64,000 bases of DNA from Acidobacteriaceae bacterium. GTDB lineage: Bacteria > Acidobacteriota > Terriglobia > Bryobacterales > Bryobacteraceae. The translations under genes and the position numbers were made by a program. Position 1 is the stretch's first letter, and every line of letters starts with the position of its first letter. Below, piece after piece: positions 8,395-17,555 of the stretch. The notes under the pieces were generated by a model, which worked only from the letters and a program-made list of their open reading frames with translations, did no database searches and had not been told where the DNA came from. The DNA is taken from positions 1 through 64,000 of the forward strand of contig JADCJL010000133.1 of assembly GCA_020247055.1 (NCBI GenBank), given 5' to 3'.

Positions 8395-11300
8395 ATGAAA
8401 TTTTTTAATCACTTGCGAATCGTCCTGCTGGGTGTTGTTGCCCTGGCTGGGATGCCAATGCGGGGGCAGATCCCGGTAGAGTTGAGTCCGATTCCAGCGC
8501 GGACTTACGGGCACGCTCGTCAGACGTTGAACACGACGGAAGCAAATCTGGTTGAGGGGCGGGAGTTGAACACCCCGAGCGGTGTAGCCGTGGATACGAG
8601 TGTGAACCCGCCGATCACGTACGTGGCCGACAGTGGGAACAACCGGGTTCTGTTCTGGCGGAATGCGCGGAGCGCGAACGGTCAGATGGCGGACGGGGTG
8701 ATCGGACAGCGGGATCTGGTGACCACGTTTCCCGGCGGGCCGGGGTCGGGATTTACGATCGGCCTCCGGGCGCCGACCGGTCTGGTTGTTGATCGCACTG
8801 GCAACCTGTACGTAGCCGACACCGTGAACAACCGGATTTTGCGTTTTCCGCGGCCGGCGCAGCAGACAGGGGATCTCATTCAGCCCGATTTTGTCATCGG
8901 CCAGACCAACTTCACCTCTAGCGCGCCGAATCAGGGTGAACTGAATGCCTCGGCCCGGACGCTGGCGTTCACCCGGGACGGCCAGACCTACCGGGCCTCG
9001 CTCTTGTTTGATCCGGCGGGCAATCTTTGGGTGACCGATTCTGGCAACCACCGGGTGCTCCGCTATCCGGCCACGGTGCTCGCCTCGGGGAGCGGGAACG
9101 CTCCCGAGGCCGATCTGGTTTTGGGGCAGTCCGACTTTTCCTCGCGGAATACCTTTGAGTTGGGTACGTTGGGACCGCTGCAGAAGAGCGGACTGCGCTT
9201 CCCCGGGGTGTTGGCGCTCGATGGCGGTGGCCGTTTGTTTGTGGGCGACCAGTTGGGCCGGGTGTTAGTTTACAGTGGTGCGCTGCGGACCGGGTTGGCG
9301 GCGAGCCGCGTGATGGGAATCGTGGTCAATGTGCAGGGGCAGCCGCCGCGGCCGCCGGTGAATGAGTTCTCTCTCGAGACCCCGGAAGGCATGTTTGTTT
9401 TGAACAACAATCTCTATATTGTCGATACGCTGGCGAATCGAATTCTCCGTTATGACCCCTTTGAGTCCTGGGCCGAGGAGACGCTACTGACCCCGTCACC
9501 GCCTGCGAAGGCGGTCTTTGGTCAGCCCGATCTGTTGAGCTTTCGTGCCAACCGGGGCGGACGGTCGGCGACCGATTCGTCCTTCTTTCGGCCGACCAAC
9601 GCCGTTGTCGCCGGAACAGACCTTTACCTCTGCGATACGGCCAATCACCGCCTGCTAGTGATCCCGTTCAGTTCGAACAACTTGCAGCCGGCGGTCCGGG
9701 TCCAGGGACAGTTGGCGCTGACCTACAACTCCCGGAATCTGATCGAGGGCCGGGAACTGTTTACGGTCACGGGCTTGTTTGAGCTTCCCAACGGCGGTGG
9801 CCGCGCGATCCTGAGCGGTGGCGTGACCATCGACCGGACGAGTTCGCCACCGCGGCTCTATGTGGCCGATTCGGGCAACAACCGGATTCTGGGATTTGCC
9901 AACGCTCTGACGGTGAAGCCGGGCGATCTGGCCGACGTCATCATCGGGCAGGCGGACCGCTTTTCGGGAGTGGTGAACTCGCCGGCCAACGACCCGGATG
10001 TACTGAACGATACCGGGCTGTTTAATCCGACCGGGGTCATCACCGATGCGCAGGGCAATCTGTGGGTTGCCGATACGGGTAACGGGCGGGTGCTGCGTTT
10101 TGCGCGTCCCTTTGATCAACCGCGCGACCGGCAGCAGAGGGCCAACCTGGTGATAGGGCAGAGCAACTTCAACATCAAACTCACGGATCCGACCCGCACG
10201 AACATGCGTTCGCCGTACGGAATCGCGTTCACGATTGACGGACACCTGATTGTGTCCGACTCGGCTCTCAACCGTCTGCTCTACTTCCGGCGTCCGGCCA
10301 ACGGCGATTTTACCAATGGGCAGGCGGCCAATACGGTGTTCGGCCAGCGCGATTTCATCTCCCAGGGCACGACAGAAGGCGATAACCGGTTTAACGTGCC
10401 CGGCCATCTGGCGACCGATACCGATGACCGGGTCTACGTCTGCGACTTGGGAAAGAGCCGGATTGTTGTTTTCGATCGCGTGCCGACAGCGGCGAACGAT
10501 CCTGCCCCGGTACTTGTCTTGCGCTCAGCGCTGAGTGCTACTGACGGGCTGCGGAACCCTCAGGGCATCACGGTCAGTGAGCGCACCGGAGAAATCTGGG
10601 TTGCGGACGGGCAGAACAACCGGCTGGTTCGCTTCCCCCGCTTCGACCTGCTCATTTTTAACCCCTTGGCCAACTTCAAGATCGATGCTCCCTCGCCCGT
10701 AGCCCTGGCTCTCGATCCCTTGGATAATCTGGTGGTGGCGGACGGGACGAACCGTCTGGCGTTCCACTACGCGCGTCTGGTGGCGATCAGTGCGGCGCAC
10801 TACCTGGACCGCGACCTGTCGCCCGGTTTGGTGGCGACCATGGCGCCCTTGGGGATTCGCTTCACTGAGAATACGATGACGTTCTCGAGCGTTCCCGTTC
10901 CGAAGGTGATGGATGACATCGAGGTTTTGGTGAACGGCGAGGCCGCTCCGTTGTACTACGTCTCGCCGACGATCATTAACTTTTACGTACCGATGAGTAC
11001 GCCCACCTCAGGAACGATCGACGTGCTGGTGCAGAAGAAGTCCACCGGGCAAATCCTGGCCAGTTCCTCGTTACCTGCGGCGGTGGCCACGCCAGGATTC
11101 TTCACGACGACGCAAAACGGCCGGGGCCAGATTGCCGCTCTAAACGAAGACAACACGGTGAACTCGGCCTCGAATCCGGTAGGCCGCGGCAAAGTAATCC
11201 AACTCTATGCCACCGGACAGGGCTTCCTGCCCGATGCTCCGCCTGATGGAGTTCCCGCACCTACCAACCGGCTGGTCTCGACGCCCCTGCGACCGCGCGT

Positions 11301-11502
11301 GATCATCAACACCACCGATGGCGAGGTGCTGTTCTCGGGCCTTGCGCCGGGCTTTGTCGGGGTATGGCAGCTCAATGTGAGGGTGCCGGAATCGGTGCCT
11401 CCGGGCAACAGCATCGTGGTTGCGATCCTGCATCTGGGTATTCCGAGTAACTCGAACCGGGGCGGCGGAACGCCGATTCAGACGACCATCGCTGTTCGCT
11501 AA
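8395..11502 (+). CDS. Secreted NHL-repeat beta-propeller protein with Solibacter C-terminal domain (TIGR03437)
   Basis: A 1035-residue exported protein. The ATG at 8395 gives a signal peptide (MKFFNHLRIVLLGVVALAGM and on) and follows AGGGAA at a workable distance; the ORF continues upstream without these signals. Residues about 40-810 hold two sets of NHL-type propeller blades, seen as repeats such as LYVADTVNNRILRF, LWVTDSGNHRVLRY and IWVADGQNNRLVRF. Both halves open with an almost identical segment (NLVEGREL), suggesting internal duplication. The last 220 residues match the Solibacter-type C-terminal domain, with YVSPTIINFYVP, YATGQGFLP and APGFVGVWQLNVRVP. That domain is a lineage marker of Bryobacterales. 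Probably a cell-surface or secreted binding protein; ligand unknown. Confidence 0.92.
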   Translation: MKFFNHLRIVLLGVVALAGMPMRGQIPVELSPIPARTYGHARQTLNTTEANLVEGRELNTPSGVAVDTSVNPPITYVADSGNNRVLFWRNARSANGQMADGVIGQRDLVTTFPGGPGSGFTIGLRAPTGLVVDRTGNLYVADTVNNRILRFPRPAQQTGDLIQPDFVIGQTNFTSSAPNQGELNASARTLAFTRDGQTYRASLLFDPAGNLWVTDSGNHRVLRYPATVLASGSGNAPEADLVLGQSDFSSRNTFELGTLGPLQKSGLRFPGVLALDGGGRLFVGDQLGRVLVYSGALRTGLAASRVMGIVVNVQGQPPRPPVNEFSLETPEGMFVLNNNLYIVDTLANRILRYDPFESWAEETLLTPSPPAKAVFGQPDLLSFRANRGGRSATDSSFFRPTNAVVAGTDLYLCDTANHRLLVIPFSSNNLQPAVRVQGQLALTYNSRNLIEGRELFTVTGLFELPNGGGRAILSGGVTIDRTSSPPRLYVADSGNNRILGFANALTVKPGDLADVIIGQADRFSGVVNSPANDPDVLNDTGLFNPTGVITDAQGNLWVADTGNGRVLRFARPFDQPRDRQQRANLVIGQSNFNIKLTDPTRTNMRSPYGIAFTIDGHLIVSDSALNRLLYFRRPANGDFTNGQAANTVFGQRDFISQGTTEGDNRFNVPGHLATDTDDRVYVCDLGKSRIVVFDRVPTAANDPAPVLVLRSALSATDGLRNPQGITVSERTGEIWVADGQNNRLVRFPRFDLLIFNPLANFKIDAPSPVALALDPLDNLVVADGTNRLAFHYARLVAISAAHYLDRDLSPGLVATMAPLGIRFTENTMTFSSVPVPKVMDDIEVLVNGEAAPLYYVSPTIINFYVPMSTPTSGTIDVLVQKKSTGQILASSSLPAAVATPGFFTTTQNGRGQIAALNEDNTVNSASNPVGRGKVIQLYATGQGFLPDAPPDGVPAPTNRLVSTPLRPRVIINTTDGEVLFSGLAPGFVGVWQLNVRVPESVPPGNSIVVAILHLGIPSNSNRGGGTPIQTTIAVR

Positions 11503-11562
11503 ATTTTGACGGCCGGCTCTGCTCACCGGCACGGCGGGCCGTTATAAACTGGTGTCACATCT

Positions 11563-12645
11563 ATGAAATATGGTCTTTCCATTCGTCCGGATGGCGATCT
11601 TGATTTTGTCGCGCTCGGCGCGTTGATTCATCGCCTCGATCCGGGAGTAATTCCTTTCCGCAAGGCTACGGAGTGTCACATCCATGTGAGCGGTGGCGAA
11701 TTCAACGTCGCCGCCAACCTTGCCGACTGCTTCGGTCTCCACACGGGTGTCGTCTCGGCTATGGTCGATTACCCGATCGGCGAACTGATTGCCGAACGGG
11801 TCAAAGCGATGGGGGTCAAAGCCTTCTACAAACGGTTCAAGCACGACGGGGTCCATGGCCCCAACATGGCGACCGTCTACAGTGATCGCGGCCAGGGGAT
11901 GCGTGCGCCGGTCGTTTTCTACAACCGCTCGAATGAAGCGGCGGCGCAGTTGAAGCCGGGCGATTTCGACTGGCAGCGTATCTTTGCCGGCGGAGTTCGC
12001 TGGTTCCATAGCGGTGGCATCTTTGCCGCCCTGTCGAAAACTACTCCCGAGTTAATCATCGAAGGCATGGAAGCAGCCCGGCGGGCCGGGGCGATCGTTT
12101 CCCTGGATCTGAACTACCGCGCCAAGTTGTGGAACATTCTCGGCGGGCACGAGCGTGCCCTCGAAGTCATTGGCCGCATCGTCAAGAATGTCGATGTGCT
12201 GATCGGCAATGAGGAGGACCTGCAACTCGGCTTGGGCATTCCGGGACCGGAAGTGGCGGCGACTTCCAAGCTCGACCCTTCGACCTTCTTCGGGATGATC
12301 GACCGGGTGCGGGAGCAGCATCCGCAGATCAAAGTCGTGGCGACGACGCTGCGCGAAGTTCATTCGACCAACCGCCACAGCTGGGGCGCGGTGGCCTGGA
12401 TCGATGGCAAGACCTATGTCTCGCCGACTTGTGAGCTCGATGTCGTGGACCGCGTGGGCGGCGGCGACGGGTTTGCGGCCGGCTTGATCTTCGGTATGCT
12501 ATCGGGCGAAGAGCCGGAGGAGTGCGTCCGGCTCGGCTGGGCGCACGGCGCTCTGCTGACCACCTTCCCCGGCGATACCACCATGGCGACGGTGGAGCAG
12601 GTACGCGCTCTGGCCAAGGGCGGTTCGGCGCGCATCCAGCGTTAG
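11563..12645 (+). CDS. kdgK: PfkB-family sugar kinase, likely 2-dehydro-3-deoxygluconokinase
   Basis: A 360-residue PfkB kinase that probably phosphorylates 2-keto-3-deoxygluconate. Evidence: VSGGEFNVAANLADCFG in the N-terminal substrate region, SLDLNYRAKLW, NVDVLIGNEEDLQLGLGI, and the signature DRVGGGDGFAAGLIFG with its catalytic aspartate. The arrangement matches KDG kinases better than fructokinases, but fructo- or related sugar kinases remain possible. The 3' end overlaps by 4 bp the convergent enolase-superfamily gene, a family whose acid-sugar dehydratases produce KDG-type compounds. That context supports the call. Confidence 0.8.
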   Translation: MKYGLSIRPDGDLDFVALGALIHRLDPGVIPFRKATECHIHVSGGEFNVAANLADCFGLHTGVVSAMVDYPIGELIAERVKAMGVKAFYKRFKHDGVHGPNMATVYSDRGQGMRAPVVFYNRSNEAAAQLKPGDFDWQRIFAGGVRWFHSGGIFAALSKTTPELIIEGMEAARRAGAIVSLDLNYRAKLWNILGGHERALEVIGRIVKNVDVLIGNEEDLQLGLGIPGPEVAATSKLDPSTFFGMIDRVREQHPQIKVVATTLREVHSTNRHSWGAVAWIDGKTYVSPTCELDVVDRVGGGDGFAAGLIFGMLSGEEPEECVRLGWAHGALLTTFPGDTTMATVEQVRALAKGGSARIQR

Positions 12646-13808
12646 AGGCGGTAGCGGCGAGCGAGTTTCTCGTTCCAGGAGATCCCGAAGCCGGGACGCA
12701 GCGGGATCTCCAGCCCTCCGTTGACGACCCGTTCGGGAGGATCGAGCAACTCTCCTCGCCAGCTGACTTCGCCCCATTGCAACTCGAGGATCTCGCAGTT
12801 GCCAAGCCCGGCGATCGCATGGAGACTGGCCACCGTGGCTACCGGGCCGCTGGGGTTATGCGGCGCAACCGCCACCTGGTGCGCTGCGGCCATGGCGGCG
12901 ATGTGAGTCAACGCCAGTAGGCCGCCGCAATGTTTGACGTCCGGCATGATCACCGCGGCGGCCTTTTCCCGGCAGAGGGGCAGGAAGCCATCGACCCCGA
13001 ACAGGAACTCGCCGCCGGCGATTGGCTGGCGGATCCGGCGGGCGATCTCCACGGTTTCCGCCACCCGCGCCGGGGCCACCGGCTCCTCGTACCAACGCAG
13101 CCGCAGGGGCTCGAGCTCCCGGGCGACGCGCACGGCCTCGGCTACGGTGAAGTTGCTGTGCACATCCACCATTACGTCGACCGACGGCCCGACCGCCTCG
13201 CGGATAGCGCGGGTGCAGTCGATCCCCTGACGGGCCGAGATCCTGGGATAGCCGTCCCAGGGCGCTGCTTTCAAGGCCGTGTAACCTTCCGCCACGGCCT
13301 GGCGCGCGGAGGCGGCAAAGCCGGCCGGCGAGCGATCGGTGGTTGCTCGGTTAATGTTGGCGTAGAGCGGAATTCGCTGCCGGAGCGCGCCGCCGAACAG
13401 GGTATGGGTGGGGACGCCCAGCGTTTGTCCGGCCAGGTCCCAGAGGGCCTGTTCGATGGCGCTGTAGGCGGTCGCGCCGAGCAGCCCACCGGCCCGCGCC
13501 AGCGGCTCGGCCGTCCGACGGTAAGCGGCGATGGCCAGGGGGGAGTGGCCCTCAACGAGGGCGGCGAAGCTGGCGAGGGCCTGCTCCATCTCGCGCGCCT
13601 GAGCGGCAGAAGTGGAGGCGAATCCGAAGGCATCCGAGGCCTCGCCGAGGCCGCTGATCCCGCTGTCAGTGTGCAGTTGGACGATCAGCCAAACCGTTCG
13701 GGAGGTTGCCCGCACCGGCCACAGCGAATAGCCCTTGATCTTCGGCCTGGCCTGCCCGAGCAGCGGGATCGTCCCCGCGGCCAAAAGTGCCCGTCTGCTC
13801 CATTGCAT
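12642..13808 (-). CDS. Enolase-superfamily (mandelate racemase/galactonate dehydratase-like) protein with export signal
   Basis: A 388-residue MR/MLE-family enzyme, probably an acid-sugar dehydratase. Likely metal ligands are Asp in MVDVHSNF, Glu in RWYEEPV and Glu in AGGEFLFG; the DxH in the first and HNPSGPV near the C-terminus are like the catalytic histidines of galactonate-type dehydratases. The start at 13808 gives MQWSRRALLAAGTIPLLGQA, a twin-arginine-like signal, so the enzyme may act outside the cytoplasm, which is unusual for the family. The open frame extends 159 codons further upstream but only across the divergent GNAT gene. Substrate unknown. Confidence 0.85.
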   Translation of the reverse strand: MQWSRRALLAAGTIPLLGQARPKIKGYSLWPVRATSRTVWLIVQLHTDSGISGLGEASDAFGFASTSAAQAREMEQALASFAALVEGHSPLAIAAYRRTAEPLARAGGLLGATAYSAIEQALWDLAGQTLGVPTHTLFGGALRQRIPLYANINRATTDRSPAGFAASARQAVAEGYTALKAAPWDGYPRISARQGIDCTRAIREAVGPSVDVMVDVHSNFTVAEAVRVARELEPLRLRWYEEPVAPARVAETVEIARRIRQPIAGGEFLFGVDGFLPLCREKAAAVIMPDVKHCGGLLALTHIAAMAAAHQVAVAPHNPSGPVATVASLHAIAGLGNCEILELQWGEVSWRGELLDPPERVVNGGLEIPLRPGFGISWNEKLARRYRL

Positions 13809-13874
13809 CGCTCGATTATCCGCTATTTCCCGGGTGTGCCGCGCCTTGGTTGCCCGAGCGGTTACCCTGGGGGG

Positions 13875-14375
13875 ATGCTCCGTTTCCGCCGCTACCGTTC
13901 CGCTGATCGGGAGGCCGTGCTGCGGGTGTTTCGCAGTAATGTGCCGGATTACTTTGCGGCGGCCGAAGAGCCTTGGCTGAAGCAGGTGTTGCGTGAGGCC
14001 GCCTGCCCGCTGTTCGTTCTGACCGAAGATCGGGAAGTTATCGGCTTCGGCGGGTTTGAAGTTGCCGAGTTTGCCAATGTGGCATACCTCGTATTTGGTA
14101 TGGTCGACCGCCGCCATCACGGGCGCGGCCTGGGCCGGCGTCTGCTCGAGTTCCGCCTCGCCCGGATTGCGGCGGCGCGGCGGGCCCCCCGTTATGTTGC
14201 GGTCGATACTACGCCCGCGATTGCCCCCTTTTTTGAGCACTGCGGATTTGAGCGGATTGCGGAGTGGCCGGAGGGCTACCGCCACGGCTTCGACCGGATC
14301 GACTTGCGCTATGATTTCGCCGCGCGCGGGGGGAAGTTGCCGGCTGCACGGCCGCGTCTGCCTGGAGAGGACTGA
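13875..14375 (+). CDS. GNAT-family N-acetyltransferase
   Basis: A 166-residue acetyltransferase of the GNAT fold. The acetyl-CoA pyrophosphate loop is visible as RRHHGRGLGRRLLE (R/Q-x-x-G-x-G), followed by the C-terminal FFEHCGFERI. The ATG at 13875 follows a GGGGG run and gives a normal GNAT first strand, MLRFRRYRSADREAVLRVF. The much longer open frame upstream is antisense to the dehydratase gene. It diverges from that gene with 66 bp between starts. Acceptor substrate unknown. Confidence 0.88.
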   Translation: MLRFRRYRSADREAVLRVFRSNVPDYFAAAEEPWLKQVLREAACPLFVLTEDREVIGFGGFEVAEFANVAYLVFGMVDRRHHGRGLGRRLLEFRLARIAAARRAPRYVAVDTTPAIAPFFEHCGFERIAEWPEGYRHGFDRIDLRYDFAARGGKLPAARPRLPGED

Positions 14376-14699
14376 CGCAGCTGGCCGGGCAGGCGCGGGG
14401 CGCTTTGTTCCTTAACGGGCGGGCCTTAACGGGCGGGCCAACGCCGCCCGGGGCGGATTCGCGCGGATGGCCGGGTCGCCGGGGCAGGCCCGCGCCCTTC
14501 CGGGGCCGCTGCTGCGCCCGTGAGAGCTTCTTGGTACCGGAGGTCGTTTCTGCTGCCCTTCGCGGTCTCTTTCTTCAACCGTGTACTCCGCTGTGGGGAC
14601 CGCCGGGCTGCCGTTTCGCGGCGCAGGACGCCGCCGCCGGTGCTCGGCGTGTCACTGCGCGCGATGGGGAGCTATGCGGAGGACCGGTCGACGGGAGAG
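14376..14699. other. GC-rich intergenic region without a supported gene
   Basis: 324 bp between the GNAT gene and the small membrane protein gene. ORFs cross it on both strands but show no family features. The only structure noted is the 14-bp tandem repeat at 14411-14438. It may hold terminators for the two converging genes, but no hairpin with a T-run is visible. Confidence 0.5.
14411..14438. repeat. 14-bp perfect tandem repeat
   Basis: The unit CTTAACGGGCGGGC occurs twice head to tail (14411-14424 and 14425-14438) in the intergenic region after the GNAT gene. Probably replication slippage. Confidence 0.85.
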
Positions 14700-15008
14700 C
14701 TACCCTTTCGCCGCGCGCGAAGTACCACCGTCGGCGGCTTGGCCGCCGCGCTGAGCCTGCTTGGCCCGCAGCCGGGCCAGCGCCTCCTCCCCGGCCCGTC
14801 GGGCCTCGGGCGTCAGCGGTTCCGGCGACTCGGCATACTCCCGGGCCGCCCCGGCCAGCCAGAATGCATACCCGCAGGCCACCACCACACTGAAAACGCC
14901 GAACGAAACCGCGCCAACTCGCAAAATCGACAGGGCAAACCACGCCACGAGTCCGTATCCGGGTAGCGCGCACAATACAAGGACAAGAAGTTTTGTTTTC
15001 GGACTCAC
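14700..15008 (-). CDS. Small two-helix membrane protein
   Basis: A 102-residue protein with two membrane helices (about residues 5-24 and 29-52) and a charged cytoplasmic tail rich in Ala, Glu and Arg that probably forms a helix. The GTG at 15008 overlaps the stop of the oxidoreductase gene as GTGA, a typical coupled start; a GTG at 15020 is the alternative. No family recognised. The coupling suggests it belongs to the same operon as the oxidoreductase. Confidence 0.6.
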   Translation of the reverse strand: MSPKTKLLVLVLCALPGYGLVAWFALSILRVGAVSFGVFSVVVACGYAFWLAGAAREYAESPEPLTPEARRAGEEALARLRAKQAQRGGQAADGGTSRAAKG

Positions 15009-15970
15009 AGAGGAACCCACCCCCCTTCCGCCGCCGACCGGAAGACTCCCTCGATCACCCGCATGTTGTTCACCGCCTGCGCCGCCGGGACCGGAACGGG
15101 GGCCCCGGCCAGCACGGCTTCGGAAAAGGCATCGAACTCCACCGTGTACTGGTCAACAGCCGGCAACTCCGTCGGATCGCCGTTCAGGAAGATGCGGCTC
15201 GGCCGGTCCGGCGGCGCGTTGAACGGGATCTCGACTTCAATGTGCCCCGCCGTACCGTAGAAATGCATTTTCTGGTAGGGGTGCAGCTGCGTCGAGCAGG
15301 TGAAACTGGCCTGTACACCGTCAAAGTCGAGCAGGGCGGAGGTTAGCCGGTCGGTGCCGAAGACCGGATCCCGTTCGACCATCCCGAGCACGCGCACCGG
15401 TTCGCGCTCGCTGACAAAGCGCGATGTGAAGATCGGGTAGCAGCCGATGTCCATGAGCGCCCCGCCGCCGGCCTCCACTTTGTTCCGGATGTTGGCCGGA
15501 TCGACGTTGTGATAGCTGAAAAACCCTTGAATCGCCCGCAGTTGCCCGATTTTTCCCGCGCGGACCCACTCGCGCGCCCGCAGCCATTGCGGGTGGGTGG
15601 CCACCATGAACGCCTCCCCGATCTGCACGCCGCACTCACGCTGGACTGCGGCAAGCTGCTCGGCTTCGGCCACGTTCATAGCGATGGGCTTTTCGCAGAG
15701 CACGTGTTTGCCCGCGCGGGCGGCGGCTGCGGCCCATTCGACGTGCAAATGGTTGGGCAGCGGGATGTAGACGGCGTCGATGGCCGGGTCGTTCAGCACG
15801 CCGGCGTAGGAGTCGAAAACGCGGGGAATCCCGAGCGTCTCGGCCTTGGCCACCTGCGCGGAGCCGATGGCCTCCAGGCGGGCGGTCCGGCAGTGTGCCA
15901 GGGCGGGTAGAACTTTGGTCAGAAAGAACTTAGACGTGCTGAGGACGCCCCAGCGGAGAATGGTGGCCAC
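15005..15970 (-). CDS. Gfo/Idh/MocA-family oxidoreductase
   Basis: A 321-residue NAD(P)-dependent dehydrogenase of sugars or inositol-like substrates. The Rossmann N-terminus reads LRWGVLSTSKFFLTKVLPAL, followed by the family's DAVYIPLPNHLHVEWA and the catalytic EKP motif in HVLCEKPIAMNVAEA. The second half has GGGALMDIGCYPIFTSRFV, the conserved Asp-x-Gly-x-x-x segment. No signal peptide. It diverges from the photolyase gene across 46 bp, and the small membrane protein gene follows with a 4-bp overlap. Substrate unknown. Confidence 0.92.
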   Translation of the reverse strand: MATILRWGVLSTSKFFLTKVLPALAHCRTARLEAIGSAQVAKAETLGIPRVFDSYAGVLNDPAIDAVYIPLPNHLHVEWAAAAARAGKHVLCEKPIAMNVAEAEQLAAVQRECGVQIGEAFMVATHPQWLRAREWVRAGKIGQLRAIQGFFSYHNVDPANIRNKVEAGGGALMDIGCYPIFTSRFVSEREPVRVLGMVERDPVFGTDRLTSALLDFDGVQASFTCSTQLHPYQKMHFYGTAGHIEVEIPFNAPPDRPSRIFLNGDPTELPAVDQYTVEFDAFSEAVLAGAPVPVPAAQAVNNMRVIEGVFRSAAEGGWVPL

Positions 15971-16016
15971 GTGAAAACTTTACCGCTTTTTGCCCGGGCC
16001 GCGCATCCGCTCCATT

Positions 16017-17555
16017 ATGCGGAATCTCGTCATCGTTCTGGGTGATCAGTTGAACGATGATTCGTCGGCCTATGATGGATTTGACCGGAACAAGGACGCC
16101 GTCTGGATGGCGGAGGTGGCCGAAGAGTCCACGCACGTCTGGTCGCACAAGGCGCGCATCGCGCTTTTCCTTTCGGCCATGCGGCACTTTGAGCAGCGGC
16201 TGACCCAGAAGGGCCATTGCGTGGTCTACCGGCGGCTCGATGATTTCAACAACACCCACTCGCTCCGCAAAGAGCTGATCAAGGCCTGTGAACAGTTCCG
16301 TCCGGCGAAACTGATCCTGGTCGAGCCGGGAGACTACCGCGTGCGGGGCGAACTGCTGCAGGCGGCCAAGAAGGCCGGCGTACCGCTCGAAATCCGTCCG
16401 GACCGGAGCTTCTTCTGCTCGGTTGACGAGTTCAAGCGCTGGGCCGAAGGCCGTAAGCAGCTGCGCATGGAGTTTTTCTACCGCGAGATGCGCCGGAAGT
16501 TCGGTGTCCTGCTTGATGGCAGCGAACCCGAGGGCGGCCGCTGGAACTATGACGTCGAGAACCGCGGCTCCCTGCCCAAGTCCGGTCCCGGCCCGCTGCG
16601 CCCTCCGCTGCGCTTTGAACGGGACAACACGACGAAGTACGTCCTCGAACTGGTTGATTTCCGGTTCAGCCGCCACCCCGGCTCGCTCGACAACTTCGAT
16701 TGGCCGGTGACGGCGGAGCAGGCCGACGCCGCCCTCGACGACTTCATTACCCATCGCCTCCCGCACTTCGGGCAGTATCAGGACGCCATGTGGACCAACG
16801 AACCCTGGCTCTACCATTCGCGCCTGTCGGCGGCGATGAACCTGAAACTGCTCGACCCCCGGAAGGTGGTTACCGCCGCCGAAGCAGCCTACCGGGTGGG
16901 CAAGGTCTCCCTCGCGCAGGCCGAAGGCTTTATCCGGCAGGTTCTCGGCTGGCGCGAGTACGTGCGCGGCGTTTACTGGAGCTATATGCCCGAGTATGCT
17001 GACCGCAATGAGATGGGAGCCCACGAACCGCTGCCCAAGTGGTTCTGGACCGGCAAGACCGAGATGAACTGCCTCAAGCAGACGCTGCGGCAGACGCTCG
17101 ATTACGGCTACGCCCACCACATCCAGCGGCTCATGGTGACCGGTCTCTACTGCCTGCTCGCCGGGATCGATCCCCGGCAGGTCCACGAGTGGTATCTCGC
17201 CGTCTACGTTGACGCTGTCGAGTGGGTCGAACTGCCCAATACGATCGGCATGAGCCAGTACGCCGACGGCGGGGTGATGGCGTCGAAGCCCTACGTCGCC
17301 TCCGGCAAGTACATCGACAAAATGTCGAACTACTGCTCCGGCTGCCAGTACGACCCGGCCAAGCGCGAAGGCGAGGGCGCGTGTCCCTTCACCACGATGT
17401 ACTGGCAATACCTGCAGCGCCACCGCGACGTGCTCGCCAAAAATCCGCGCATGCTGCTGCAGATCAAGAATCTGAACCGGATGGATTTGCCTGGAGAGGA
17501 GGGTGTCGCCCCGTCGCCATCGCAGCCGGGTTCGGTGGAGGAGCGATCGCTGTGA
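16017..17555 (+). CDS. phrB: Iron-sulfur bacterial cryptochrome/(6-4) photolyase (PhrB/CryB type)
   Basis: A 512-residue FAD protein of the FeS-BCP class, which repairs (6-4) photoproducts in light. Four cysteines that would bind a 4Fe-4S cluster are at 352, 440, 443 and 456, in EMNCLKQTL, NYCSGCQYD and GACPFT. This spacing is the same as in Agrobacterium PhrB. The N-terminal Rossmann domain begins LVIVLGDQLNDDSSAYDGFD, as usual for the family annotated 'photolyase-related'. The C-terminal FAD domain includes VYVDAVEWVELPNTIGMSQYADGG. The ATG at 16017 is chosen over a TTG at 15990 because it starts directly at the first strand. It is coupled to the following SDR gene. Confidence 0.95.
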   Translation: MRNLVIVLGDQLNDDSSAYDGFDRNKDAVWMAEVAEESTHVWSHKARIALFLSAMRHFEQRLTQKGHCVVYRRLDDFNNTHSLRKELIKACEQFRPAKLILVEPGDYRVRGELLQAAKKAGVPLEIRPDRSFFCSVDEFKRWAEGRKQLRMEFFYREMRRKFGVLLDGSEPEGGRWNYDVENRGSLPKSGPGPLRPPLRFERDNTTKYVLELVDFRFSRHPGSLDNFDWPVTAEQADAALDDFITHRLPHFGQYQDAMWTNEPWLYHSRLSAAMNLKLLDPRKVVTAAEAAYRVGKVSLAQAEGFIRQVLGWREYVRGVYWSYMPEYADRNEMGAHEPLPKWFWTGKTEMNCLKQTLRQTLDYGYAHHIQRLMVTGLYCLLAGIDPRQVHEWYLAVYVDAVEWVELPNTIGMSQYADGGVMASKPYVASGKYIDKMSNYCSGCQYDPAKREGEGACPFTTMYWQYLQRHRDVLAKNPRMLLQIKNLNRMDLPGEEGVAPSPSQPGSVEERSL

